Below are positions 15,870 through 24,800 of a stretch of 64,000 nt of DNA, piece by piece; within the stretch, counting starts at the first letter, position 1, and every line of letters begins with the position of its first letter. The stretch comes from Bacteroidaceae bacterium (GTDB lineage: Bacteria > Bacteroidota > Bacteroidia > Bacteroidales > Bacteroidaceae), in assembly GCA_017453465.1 (NCBI GenBank), contig JAFTEV010000010.1:22050-86049 (forward strand), written 5' to 3'. The notes beneath the pieces are model-generated. The model made no database searches, was not told the DNA's origin, and worked only from the letters and a program-made list of their open reading frames with translations. The translations under genes were made by a program, and so were the position numbers.

Positions 15870-16409
15870 ATGAAGAAGATAGGTGTTTTCTGTGCATCGT
15901 CGAACCGGATGGACGGTGTGTATTATGAGGAGGCGGCGCGGCTGGGTGCCTGGATAGGCGAGACGGGGCGGACGCTGGTGTATGGTGGTGCAAATTGCGG
16001 ACTGATGGAGGCTGTGGCACGGGCTGTGCATGAGCATGGCGGGCACGTGATGGGTGTGGTGCCGCAGATTCTGGCGCAGCGGAACCGTGTGAGTGAGTAT
16101 ATCGACACGACGGTTCACACGGCAGACCTGAATGACCGCAAGCAGATGCTGATTGAGCAGTCGGACATCATTGTGGTGTTGCCAGGCAGTGTGGGCACGC
16201 TGGACGAGGTGTTCACGGTGATGGCTGCCAACACGATTGGCATTCACGAGAAGCGGCTGGTGTTCTGGAATATCCATGGCTTTTGGGATGACCTTTTCCG
16301 CCTCTTTGAGGGGCTGGAGCAGCGTGGTGCCATCAATAAGCCGATGAACGAACTGATGGACAGGGCTGATACTTTGGAAGAGTTGATTGAGGTAATTCGT
16401 AATGCATAA
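15870..16409 (+). CDS. LOG family (TIGR00730) nucleoside-monophosphate phosphoribohydrolase
   Basis: 179 residues, normal length. The nucleotide-binding fold starts with GVFCASSN; LVYGGANCGLMEAVARA gives the GGxxxGLMG-like motif, and LPGSVGTLDEVF corresponds to the catalytic PGGxGTxxE motif with serine in place of the second glycine. The conserved arginine and glutamate are kept. LOG proteins split adenosine or cytokinin riboside monophosphate to base plus ribose-5-phosphate. A TACATTTG box lies at 15841-15848, 22 bases before the ATG. Downstream is a repeat block. Confidence 0.88.
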   Translation: MKKIGVFCASSNRMDGVYYEEAARLGAWIGETGRTLVYGGANCGLMEAVARAVHEHGGHVMGVVPQILAQRNRVSEYIDTTVHTADLNDRKQMLIEQSDIIVVLPGSVGTLDEVFTVMAANTIGIHEKRLVFWNIHGFWDDLFRLFEGLEQRGAINKPMNELMDRADTLEELIEVIRNA

Positions 16410-16494
16410 TTCATTATTTACAATTTACAATTTACAATTGGAGTATCAATGGCAAGAATTGTCAAATTGTAAATCGTCCAATTGTCAAATTAAC
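16405..16494. repeat. AATTTACAATT / AATTGTCAAATT repeat block
   Basis: Three TTTACAATT units, then GGAGTATCAAT, then AATTGTCAAATTGT and CAATTGTCAAATTAAC variants that can fold back on each other. It shares the GAGTATCAAT junction with the block at 115-230. It fills the entire spacer between the LOG gene and the GH43 gene. Confidence 0.75.
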
Positions 16495-16495
16495 T

Positions 16496-17623
16496 ATGGA
16501 GCGAATCTTTTTAGTGCTGACTGTGGTGTGGCTGTCTGCTGTGGGTGGACGTGCTCAGCAGAACGGCGAACTGTGGCCCGATGTGGGCGGTAAGCACATC
16601 AATGCGCATGGTGGCAACATCATTCGGTATGGCGAAACGTATTATTGGTATGGCGAGAACCGCCCCTACCGTGGTTTCACTACGGAGGTAGGCGTGGAGG
16701 TCTATTCCAGCAAGGACTTGCGGGCGTGGACAGACGAGGGTGTGGCTCTGGCTGTGAGCGAGGAGGCTGGCAGCGACATTGAGCGTGGCTGCATCATGGA
16801 GCGGCCCAAGGTGCTCTACAATGCCAAGACGGGTAAGTTTGTGATGCTCTTCCACCTGGAGTTGAAGGGATGTGGCTACGAGGCGGCTCGCGTGGCGTTT
16901 GCCGTGAGCGACACCCCCACGGGGCCTTTCCGCTTTGTCCGTTCTACACGCATCAACGCCAATGTGTGGCCTTTCGACTACACCGCCAAGCAGCAGAAGG
17001 CGGCCATGAAGACGGACGCGAGCAAGTGGGAGAAATGGTGGACTCCCCAGTGGATGGGCGAGACGCAGAAGGGTATGTATCTGTGGCGCGACATGAAGGG
17101 CGGACAGATGTCACGCGATATGACGGTGTATGTTGATGATGACGGACGGGCGTACCATATCACATCGTCGCAGGAGAACCTGACACTGCTCGTGTCGGAA
17201 CTGACGGACGATTACCTGGACTTCACGGGCAAATACAACCAGATTGCGCCGGGTGGACAGAACGAGGCTCCTTGCATCTTCAAGCGCAACGGCGTGTATT
17301 GGCTGATTTGCAGTGGCTGCACAGGTTGGGAACCCAACGAGGCGCGGATGTTCAGGAGCGAAAGCATCTGGGGGCCTTGGACTCAGTTGCCTTCCCCCTT
17401 CGTGGGCGAGGGCGGCTATCATGGCTTTGCTGCGAACAAGACCTTTGGTGCGCAGGGTACGTATATATTCAGGAAAAATGAAGAGGCGGGGACTCCATAC
17501 GTCTTCATGGCTGACATCTGGAATCCCCGCCACTTGTCGGAGAGTCTGCACCTGTGGCTGCCTATCGGTTTTGAGGCTGACGGTCGGCCTGTGATTCGGT
17601 GGCAACAGCAAGTGCCTGATTGA
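16496..17623 (+). CDS. Secreted glycoside hydrolase family 43 enzyme
   Basis: 375 residues with the signal peptide MERIFLVLTVVWLSAVGGRA. WPDVGGKHINAHGGNIIRY, then YYWYGENRP, are the start of a five-bladed propeller of the GH43 subfamily 24/34 type, of which some members are exo-beta-1,3-galactanases. ERPKVLYNAKTGKFVMLFHL, SRDMTVYVDDDGRAY and QNEAPCIFKRNGVYWL give the further blades; the EAP glutamate is the likely catalytic acid. Galactan or arabinogalactan side-chain trimming is inferred. Its 3' end overlaps the convergent SulP gene by 62 bases. Confidence 0.85.
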   Translation: MERIFLVLTVVWLSAVGGRAQQNGELWPDVGGKHINAHGGNIIRYGETYYWYGENRPYRGFTTEVGVEVYSSKDLRAWTDEGVALAVSEEAGSDIERGCIMERPKVLYNAKTGKFVMLFHLELKGCGYEAARVAFAVSDTPTGPFRFVRSTRINANVWPFDYTAKQQKAAMKTDASKWEKWWTPQWMGETQKGMYLWRDMKGGQMSRDMTVYVDDDGRAYHITSSQENLTLLVSELTDDYLDFTGKYNQIAPGGQNEAPCIFKRNGVYWLICSGCTGWEPNEARMFRSESIWGPWTQLPSPFVGEGGYHGFAANKTFGAQGTYIFRKNEEAGTPYVFMADIWNPRHLSESLHLWLPIGFEADGRPVIRWQQQVPD

Positions 17624-19256
17624 TGTTGGAGCAGATGTTTTCTGCGCCCAGCAGTTTCTGGAAGCCGTTCTTCAGCAGGACGGCTTCCACTTTTTCGTTT
17701 ACGCCAGAGAGGATGACGCGGATGCCGCTCTGGTGCGACATTTCGATGAGGTTCTGCAGGTTGTGCATACCTGTGGAGTCGATGAAGGGCACCTTTCTCA
17801 TGCGGATGATGCGCACCTGTGGACGTTCCTTCATGCGGCTAATCATGTCTTCAAACTTGCTCGCCATACCGAAGAAGTAGGGTCCGTTGATTTCATAGAC
17901 CTGCACGCCAGTGGGGATGGTGAGGTGCTCCATGTTGGGATTGTTGATGTCCTCGGCATTGGGGTCGATGTCATCGTGGTCGGTGAGCACACTGACCTGC
18001 GTGGTTTCGGCCATGCGTCGCATACAGAGCAGACAGGCAAGGATGAGGCCCACCTCGATGGCGATGGTGAGGTCGAAGATGACGGTGAGGATGAAGGTGA
18101 GCCAGAGCACGGTGATGTCGCTCTTGGGGTTCTTCATCAGTTGGAGTACGGTGCGCCAGCCGCTCATGTTGTAGCTGACGACGACGAGCACGCCCGCCAG
18201 ACAAGCCATCGGGATGTAGGCTGCGAGTGGCATGAGGAAGAAGTAGATGAGCAACAGGATGACGGCATGGATGAGTCCGGCCACGGGGGTCTTTCCGCCA
18301 TTGTTGATGTTGGTCATGGTGCGGGCAATGGCTCCTGTGGCAGGTATGCCGCCGAAGATGGGCGAAAGGATGTTGGCAATGCCTTGGCCCACGAGTTCCT
18401 GGTTGCTGTTGTGTTTGTGGCCAATGATACCGTCGGCCACGGTAGCAGAGAGCAGCGACTCGATGGCTCCGAGCACGGCGATGGTGATGGCTGGCTGCAC
18501 CAGTCCCTTGGCTGCCTCCCACGTCAGTGTGGGCACTTCGGGCGTGGGCATGGAGGGGTCAATCTTGAAGCGGTCGCCGATGGTATCGACATGGATGCCG
18601 AAGTAGTCCTTCAGTACAACGCCCGCAATGGTCATGATGATGATGGCGAGGAATGCACCGGGAATTTTCTTGGAGATGAGCGGTGTGCAGAAGATGATGA
18701 CCACGGAGAGGATGCCCACCAGACTGGTGGCAAGGTCGAGCGAACCGAAGTTCTGGAGATACACGTCCCACTTCGAGATAAAGTCGGCTGGCACACCGCC
18801 CTCGATGGTGAGGCCAAAGAGGTCTTTAATCTGTGTGGTGAAGATGGTCAGCGCAATACCGCTGGTGAAGCCCACGACGATGGGGTAAGGTATGTAGCTG
18901 ATAATGGTGCCCAGCCTGAAGATGCCCAGCAGGACGAGGAAGATGCCCGCCAGCACGGTGGCAATGGCCAGCCCTTCGAGGCCGTATTGCTGGATGATGC
19001 CGTAGATGATGATGATGAAGGCTCCCGTGGGTCCGCCTATCTGCACACGGCTACCGCCAAAGGCACTGATGGCAAAGCCCGCTACGATGGCTGTGATGAT
19101 GCCCTTTTCGGGTGTCACGCCGCTGGCAATGCCGAAGGCGATGGCGAGCGGCAGGGCGACAATGCCCACAATGATGCCAGCCATCACATCGGCTGAGAAT
19201 TTTTGTTTGTTGTAAGTCTTGAGCGTCTTGAACAGCTCTGGTTTGAATGCATTCAT
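17562..19256 (-). CDS. SulP/SLC26 family anion transporter with STAS domain
   Basis: 564 residues. About 12-14 membrane segments from residue 25 to 420, starting with VMAGIIVGIVALPLAIAFGI, and the characteristic FGGSRVQIGGPTGAF. A cytoplasmic STAS domain follows (about 445-555, GVQVYEINGPYFFGMASKFED then FIDSTGMHNLQNLIE). Such proteins carry sulfate, bicarbonate or organic anions, probably with sodium or protons; the substrate cannot be told from sequence. Stand-alone gene. The C-terminus overlaps the GH43 gene on the other strand by 62 bases. AATTTGACAATTTACAATTTT repeat DNA lies right upstream of the ATG. Confidence 0.93.
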   Translation of the reverse strand: MNAFKPELFKTLKTYNKQKFSADVMAGIIVGIVALPLAIAFGIASGVTPEKGIITAIVAGFAISAFGGSRVQIGGPTGAFIIIIYGIIQQYGLEGLAIATVLAGIFLVLLGIFRLGTIISYIPYPIVVGFTSGIALTIFTTQIKDLFGLTIEGGVPADFISKWDVYLQNFGSLDLATSLVGILSVVIIFCTPLISKKIPGAFLAIIIMTIAGVVLKDYFGIHVDTIGDRFKIDPSMPTPEVPTLTWEAAKGLVQPAITIAVLGAIESLLSATVADGIIGHKHNSNQELVGQGIANILSPIFGGIPATGAIARTMTNINNGGKTPVAGLIHAVILLLIYFFLMPLAAYIPMACLAGVLVVVSYNMSGWRTVLQLMKNPKSDITVLWLTFILTVIFDLTIAIEVGLILACLLCMRRMAETTQVSVLTDHDDIDPNAEDINNPNMEHLTIPTGVQVYEINGPYFFGMASKFEDMISRMKERPQVRIIRMRKVPFIDSTGMHNLQNLIEMSHQSGIRVILSGVNEKVEAVLLKNGFQKLLGAENICSNINQALAVATESQADRQPQNR

Positions 19257-19289
19257 AATTTGACAATTTACAATTTTGGGGAGGAAGTT

Positions 19290-19347
19290 AAAGGGAGATA
19301 GAGGGAGATAGAAGACGATACTGAATTTTGTAACGTCCTTTATCTCC
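19290..19347. repeat. Core-conserved hairpin element, copy A (GGAGATA arms)
   Basis: GGAGATAGAGGGAGATAGAAGACG pairs with CGTCCTTTATCTCC around the core ATACTGAATTTTGTAA. Copy B at 33128-33225 has almost the same arms and core. Copy C at 20141-20304 has a similar core with different arms. The spacer 19348-19382 continues with CTTCTAACTC repeats. Confidence 0.75.
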
Positions 19348-19382
19348 TTCTTTCTTCTTCTAACTCCTTCTAACTGCCCATT

Positions 19383-20129
19383 TTAACTTTTACTTCCTAC
19401 GTTTCTTATTATAAACCCAATGTGGCGCAGCACGGTGGGGATGAGTCCGTAGTGCTGAACCATAATCCTGAATCTCTCTATGAGTGAAGCTTTGTGGTTC
19501 TGGGTGGTCATGCCCTCGCTGAGGTAGTCGCAGAGGGGCTGCTGCACGAACTGGTTCTGCATTCCTCGGCGTTCTCCTTCCTTCATGCAGCGGATGCACC
19601 AGTCGAAGTCTGCCGAGAAACGGTAGCTGAGGTTGTAGGGCTGGGCAATCTGTCTGTTGACGTAGAATGCCTGATGGCAGACGAGCATCCCCCAGCGAAA
19701 GCTTTTCCATGTAAGTTGCTGGGGCGGCGTGAGATGGCGCGGACGCAGGTAGTGTCCGTCTGCATCTACGATGTTGGTATGTCCGTAAAGAACTCCTGGT
19801 GGTGTGGGTTCCGACTTCAGTGCCGTGGCGATGGCCTCCAAGGTGTGTGCGCCTGACAGTTTGTCGCCCGCATTGAGGAAGCAGATGTACTGCCCCTTGG
19901 CCAGCCGAAGCCCCTTGTTCATGGCATCGTAGAGTCCGTGGTCGGGTTCGGAGACAATGACCATGCGCTCTGTCTCGTATCGGCGGCAGATGTCGAGGGT
20001 TGTGTCCTGCGATGCGCCGTCGATGACGAGGTGCTCGTAGTCCGTGCATTTCTGGACGGCGATGCTCTGCAGGGTGCGCTCAATGGTCTGGGCTGCGTTG
20101 TAGGTTACGGTAATGAGGGAGAATGTCAT
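19383..20129 (-). CDS. Glycosyltransferase family 2
   Basis: 248 residues. GT-A fold: SLITVTYNAAQTIERTLQSI at the start, EHLVIDGASQDTT, VSEPDHGLYDAMNKGLRLAK with the metal-binding acidic site, and FLNAGD as the DxD-equivalent. The C-terminal half (FRWGMLVCHQAFYV, YRFSADFDWCIRCM) is typical of WcaA-like polysaccharide enzymes. It would add a sugar to a capsular or lipopolysaccharide chain. The upstream gene on the same strand is a GT4 enzyme, 156 bases away across a large hairpin repeat. The last codons (VGSKS, stop) are made by an AAAAGTTAA repeat unit. Confidence 0.9.
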   Translation of the reverse strand: MTFSLITVTYNAAQTIERTLQSIAVQKCTDYEHLVIDGASQDTTLDICRRYETERMVIVSEPDHGLYDAMNKGLRLAKGQYICFLNAGDKLSGAHTLEAIATALKSEPTPPGVLYGHTNIVDADGHYLRPRHLTPPQQLTWKSFRWGMLVCHQAFYVNRQIAQPYNLSYRFSADFDWCIRCMKEGERRGMQNQFVQQPLCDYLSEGMTTQNHKASLIERFRIMVQHYGLIPTVLRHIGFIIRNVGSKS

Positions 20130-20140
20130 GGGAAAGTTGA

Positions 20141-20304
20141 AAGTTGAAAGTTAAAAGTTAAAATGGGGTAGTTAAGGAGTTAGAGGAGTTAAGTAGTTAA
20201 GCCAATACGGAATGTCAGTAACGGCTTAACTCCTGTCCGAAGGACGAGCGAAGCGATAACTACTTAACTCCTTAACTACCCCATTTTAACTTTTAACTTT
20301 TAAA
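20141..20304. repeat. Core-conserved hairpin element, copy C (TTAAGGAGTTA arms)
   Basis: Arms of about 36 bases (AAAGTTAAAAGTTAAAATGG then GGTAGTTAAGGAGTTA on the left; exact complement at 20262-20304 on the right) enclose TACGGAATGTCAGTAACGGC and a second small stem TGTCCGAAGGACGAGCG. The right arm supplies the last codons (LKVKS, stop) of the GT4 gene. It may attenuate transcription between the two glycosyltransferase genes. Confidence 0.8.
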
Positions 20305-21548
20305 TTCGAGGCATATACATCCATATACTTCTTGGCAACCGCTTCTTCCGAATAGGTGTCGAGAGCCTTCTGTCGGGCGGCAGTGCTGAGAGACTCATAG
20401 TCAGCCTGCAAAGCCCACTCAATGCCACGGGCAAAGTCGTTGGCATTTCGGTAGGAGGCTACGTAGCCATTCCGCTTGTGGTCAATCATTTCGGGTATGC
20501 CGCCCACGTTGAATCCCACGCAGGGAATGCCGCACGCCATGGCTTCCACAATGGTGTTGGGCAGGTTGTCTTGCAGGGAGGGGGTGACGTAGAGGTCCAC
20601 AGTGTTGTAGAGCCGCACCATTTCTTCAGGGTCCTTCACATAGCTGACCGGGTGCACCTTGAAGGGGATCAGGTTTTCCACCTTGGCAGAGTCACCCCCC
20701 ACCACGACGATTTCTATCAGCTTTGCCAGCCCAGTGGCTTGCGTTTCTATCAACTTACAGGCTTCCACCAGTTGCTGGAATCCCTTGCGCTCGTCGGTGA
20801 TGCGCTGTGCACCGAAGAGGATGAGCTTCCCCTCGGAGGCAATGCCCCGTTCAGCACGCAGGGCGGCTTTGTCGAGCGGACGGAACAGCTCCATGTTGAT
20901 GGCGTTGGGGATGCTGACAACGCGCTGCCCCCTGGTGAGTGCAGAAGTCTCGGCCAGACGTGCAATCCACTGGCTACAGCCTACAAATGTGATGCGGGCC
21001 CCGCTGTAGATGCGCTGCTTCTGCTGGAACACACGCCGTGCCAAGTCAATCAGCGCATCGCCGCCAGCCAGCAGGGGACATCGCCAACACAGCTCGCGGT
21101 ATTGCTGGCAGTCGGCAGAGTAGTGGCAAATGCCTGTGAAGTACCACTGGTCGTGCATGGTGATGACGATGGGCTTGCCGCTCCGCACGATTCGCTCAAT
21201 GTTCTTCATGGAGAGGAAACCCTGGTTTACCCAGTGCAGGTGTATCACGTCGGCTTGCTGAAAGTCACGCATTCGGGTGATGTCGGTGCCCACATTGGCT
21301 ATGTCCACCTGGAACAGGTTGCGTCGGCTCAGCCGGTTGGCCAGGAAGATGACCAGCCGTTCCCACAGGAACTTCACTGGCAGCTTCCAGTCGGCCTTGA
21401 TGGACACCACCGAGAGGCGGTCGGTCTGCTTGTCGCGCACCAGCATCTTTGCCTTCACGCCCTGCTTCCTCAGGGCTTCCATCAGTCGGTTGCAGGCAAT
21501 GGCTGCTCCGCCCGTCCGTTCCGAAGTGTTGATGAGTAAAACTCTCAT
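20286..21548 (-). CDS. Glycosyltransferase family 4
   Basis: 420 residues from the ATG at 21548; a TTG nine bases upstream is in frame, but MRVLLINTSERTGGAAIACN is the conserved start. GT-B fold: N-terminal acceptor domain with VIHLHWVNQGFLS and TMHDQWYFTGICHYSADC, then the UDP-sugar domain with FGAQRITDERKGFQQLVEA, VYVTPSLQDNLPNTIVEAMA and GIPCVGFNVGGIPE (the E-x7-E region). Likely a mannosyl- or galactosyltransferase for surface polysaccharide. A TACCTTTG box lies on the minus strand about 20 bases upstream. It pairs with the downstream GT2 gene. Confidence 0.92.
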   Translation of the reverse strand: MRVLLINTSERTGGAAIACNRLMEALRKQGVKAKMLVRDKQTDRLSVVSIKADWKLPVKFLWERLVIFLANRLSRRNLFQVDIANVGTDITRMRDFQQADVIHLHWVNQGFLSMKNIERIVRSGKPIVITMHDQWYFTGICHYSADCQQYRELCWRCPLLAGGDALIDLARRVFQQKQRIYSGARITFVGCSQWIARLAETSALTRGQRVVSIPNAINMELFRPLDKAALRAERGIASEGKLILFGAQRITDERKGFQQLVEACKLIETQATGLAKLIEIVVVGGDSAKVENLIPFKVHPVSYVKDPEEMVRLYNTVDLYVTPSLQDNLPNTIVEAMACGIPCVGFNVGGIPEMIDHKRNGYVASYRNANDFARGIEWALQADYESLSTAARQKALDTYSEEAVAKKYMDVYASNLKVKS

Positions 21549-21657
21549 TGTTTGCAAAATTTTTGCAAAGGTAAGGATTATCAGCGAAAAAATCCTAAGT
21601 AAAGGGGGGAAAAGAGAACCTTTAGCCTTGGTGGAGCAAAAAAATCACCCGACTTCG

Positions 21658-21789
21658 TCATTGCCCCTCCCAGAAAACCTTGTCGAATAAAATTGCGACA
21701 GGCATACGCCCCTTCATGAGCATGGTTTTTGTTAAGAGTGTTTTGTCCTGTGGCATGTAACCGCTGATGGTGGTGACTGTCTTTGCCAT
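21658..21789 (-). CDS. Possible small ORF, 43 residues
   Basis: ATG at 21789 (a GTG at 21798 is in frame) opens a 43-residue frame beginning MAKTVTTISGYMPQDKTLLT and ending AILFDKVFWEGQ. It lies 46 bases downstream of the large surface-protein gene on the same strand. I recognise no family. It could be a small protein or chance. The rest of 21549-21835 holds only the GT4 promoter box. Confidence 0.25.
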   Translation of the reverse strand: MAKTVTTISGYMPQDKTLLTKTMLMKGRMPVAILFDKVFWEGQ

Positions 21790-21835
21790 GTTGAGCACTC
21801 CCGGCTTTGTAGCTCTATTCTATGTTTTTCTTACC

Positions 21836-24800
21836 CTATTTTGAAGAAGGACTGAGGGCGAGGCGCAGGCCCCACAAATTGTAACCGACCGTTGGCGAAA
21901 CGCTGCCACGATCGGTTACACGACAGTCTCTGGCAGTGCCGTACCAGTTGCCGCCACGTAGCACGTGGGTGGAGCCAGTAGTAGGACCAGTAGGGTTGGA
22001 CTGAGCAGAAGAATCATAGCTTGCATACCAGTCACTGCAAAATTCATCTACATTACCGGTCATGTCATAGAGACCAAGCTCGTTGGCTCGCTTCGTGCCC
22101 ACTGCATGGGTCTCGCTGCCGCTATTATCCCTATACCATGCCACATCATCGGCGGTGTTGCTGCCAGAGTACTTGTAGCCTTTGCTCTGTCTGCCACCGC
22201 GTGCCGCAAACTCCCACTCGGCCTCGGTGGGCAGGCGGAAGGTCTTGCCCGTCAGCTGGTTCAGCTTCGTGATGAAGGTCTGGCAGTCGTCCCAGCTCAC
22301 ATTTACCACGGGCCGGTTATCGTACTTCCAGCTGGAAGGGTTGCTGCCCATCACAGCTTTCCAAAGAGCCTGTGTCACCTCGGTCTCGCCTATCTGGTAG
22401 TCGCTCAGGGTCACGCTGTGAACAGGGGCTTCTTCAGAGTAAGCATCGGCATCGTAGTTGGGACTGGAGCTGTCTGTCTTCTGTGCACCCATCAGGAACG
22501 TGCCGCCACTGACGGAAACCATGTTGAAATCCACGCCGTACACGGTGTAAGTGGTGGTGCCTTCAATCACCCGGATGGTGCATGAGCCTTTCACGCCGCT
22601 GCCGTCGGTGGCGGTGGCGGTGAGGGTGGCCGTGCCGACAGAATGGGCTGTGACGAGGCCGTCCGTGCCGACGGTGGCCACGCGGGAGTCGCTGCTGCTC
22701 CAGCTCACGGATGAGCTGCTGGCGTTGAGGGGATAGAACGCGATGGGGGTGTAGCCGCTTTCGCCCAGAACAAGGTCAAGGTCGTAGAGGACGATGCGGC
22801 TGAGCGGCACTGTCAGCTCGGCACCGGGCTGGCAGACGGGGCGCACGCTCTGCCCGTAGTAGCGGTAGTAGTACTCCATGTCGTAGCTGTAGGCATTGAA
22901 CTTCAGGCCATAGGCGTTGGATGGAGAAGTGGAGGTGACGGCACTCGACCTGTAGTTGCCTGTCATCCCTATACTGCTGGGCCAGGAGGAAGAATAGTGT
23001 CCCGCTGCGGGCAGGAAGATGCTGTTGCCGTTGGGTCCCGTCACGCGGTAGCCGTTCATGCCGTTCTGTGTCGTCCAGGCCCACGTGCAGCTGTTCATCA
23101 GTTCGTCCAGCTCATCGTAGGTGGGCATACGCCAGGGCGCGCCCCAGTTGGTGTAGGCCGCGTCGTCGGCCAGGTCGAGGGTGTATTTGTAGTGCGGTAT
23201 GCCTCCCGCGAGGCTGTCGGGGTTGTATTTCGAGGGACCGCCCTGTTCCGCGCTCCACCACTTGTAGGTGTCCCAGCTGTAGGTTGCCTTCGGCTCGGTC
23301 TCGCCGTAGGCAAAGTAGTGGCCGCAGTCTTCGGGCGCGCTGGCACCCACGTTCATGCCGGCCCACATCACGCTGAGGCCCAAATCGACAGCGCGGCTGT
23401 CCCCCATGTCGGCATCGAGGTAGAGGCCGATGAGGTTGGTGATGTCCTCAATGGTGATGCCGCCGCTGCCCTCCAGGTATTCGTTGATGAGGTCGGTGAT
23501 GTCGCCCACCGTCACTTCGTGGACTTCCACCCTGCCCGTCCAGCTGTATCCGTTCAGCTTCAGCCTCTTGTCCGCCGTGTCATAGACGGCCTTGGCCGGG
23601 TAGGCGATGGGGGTTCCGGCTTTCAGCTCGCTGAAGCCGGCGATGGTGGCATAGCCGCCGCTGCCCGTGAGGTTCAGCGTGCAGTCGGTGGTGTAGAGCG
23701 TGCCGCCGTTGTCGTTGCGCCCCACCAGCCGTGTGGCGTTCACGGTGCAGCCGCCCGCAAAGGCCAGGCTGCTGCCCTCGACGGCGTTGATGCTGCCGTC
23801 CTCGAAGGTCAGGCTGCCGCCGCCGGCAACGACGGCGTTGTTATAGACATACATGCCCACGCCCATGATGTTCTTCAGCGTGCTCTCGCCCTCCAGCTCT
23901 ATCCGCAGGTTGGCGGCTGCGTCCTTCCGCACCTGCAGGGCGTTGTACTTATTCAGGCAATCGACGGTCACGTCGCGCAGTTTCAGCGTGTTGGACTGGG
24001 GGTCGTAGCTGACGGCTCCGTGGATGTTGCTGAAGCAGAAGTTGTCGGCGGTGATGTCGTTCACTTCGTGTCCGCCAAGGTAGATGCCGTAGCTGGCGGT
24101 CACGGGGGCTATGATCACCTGGGTGGTTGACGAGCCGTTCTGGCTGCAGAAGCATCCACGGGTTTCGTTGAAGCACACGCCCTTGCTCCTCACGGCGCAC
24201 TGCGTCATGGTGCAGCTGCCGGCCTTTACGCCGTCGCTGCCCGATGTCACGCTGAGGTAGCAGCTGGTCAGGTTGAGGGCGCCGCCGTTGCAGTCGATGC
24301 CGCCTGTGACCAGCAGGTCGCTGTTTTTCATGCTGATGTCGCCGGTGCCGGTAATCTGGATGGCTGCGGGCACGTTGATGGTGGTGTAGTTGCCGCAGGT
24401 GACAGTCAGCTGTGCCGAACCCGTGAACGTGAGGCTCTGCGGGGAGGAGATGGCCGTATTGCCCGTCCTGTTGGCGATGGTGGAAGCCGACGTGCCGACC
24501 GAGCTGATGGTCAGCGGGTAGCCCGTTTCGTTCAGCACCACGGGGCTGGCGTCGTAGTTCTGGATGGTGGCTTCGTCCAGCGTCAGCGTATGCGTGTCTG
24601 GGTTGTAGCTCACGGTGCGGGATATGGCCGGGCTGGGCGATGTGACGGGGCTGGTGATGTGGTCCCTGTTGCCGTAGGTCACATCCACGCCGCCCACCCG
24701 CAGGCCGTACTTCTTCCAGCCGGCATAGAGGGACGTGGTGAGCCGCTGTCCGCTGCCGTCCTTCATGTAGAGGCTGGCAGTGTCGTAGGAAGCTGTGTTG

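Noticed and set aside
17733-19196. 487-codon plus-strand frame opposite the SulP gene
   Set aside because: Antisense shadow. Composition (Gly/Asp/Glu/His runs) comes from the reverse of membrane-helix codons.
22997-24130. Long plus-strand frames opposite the giant surface protein
   Set aside because: Low-complexity Val/Gly/Ala/Asp translation produced by the repetitive beta-helix codons on the other strand.
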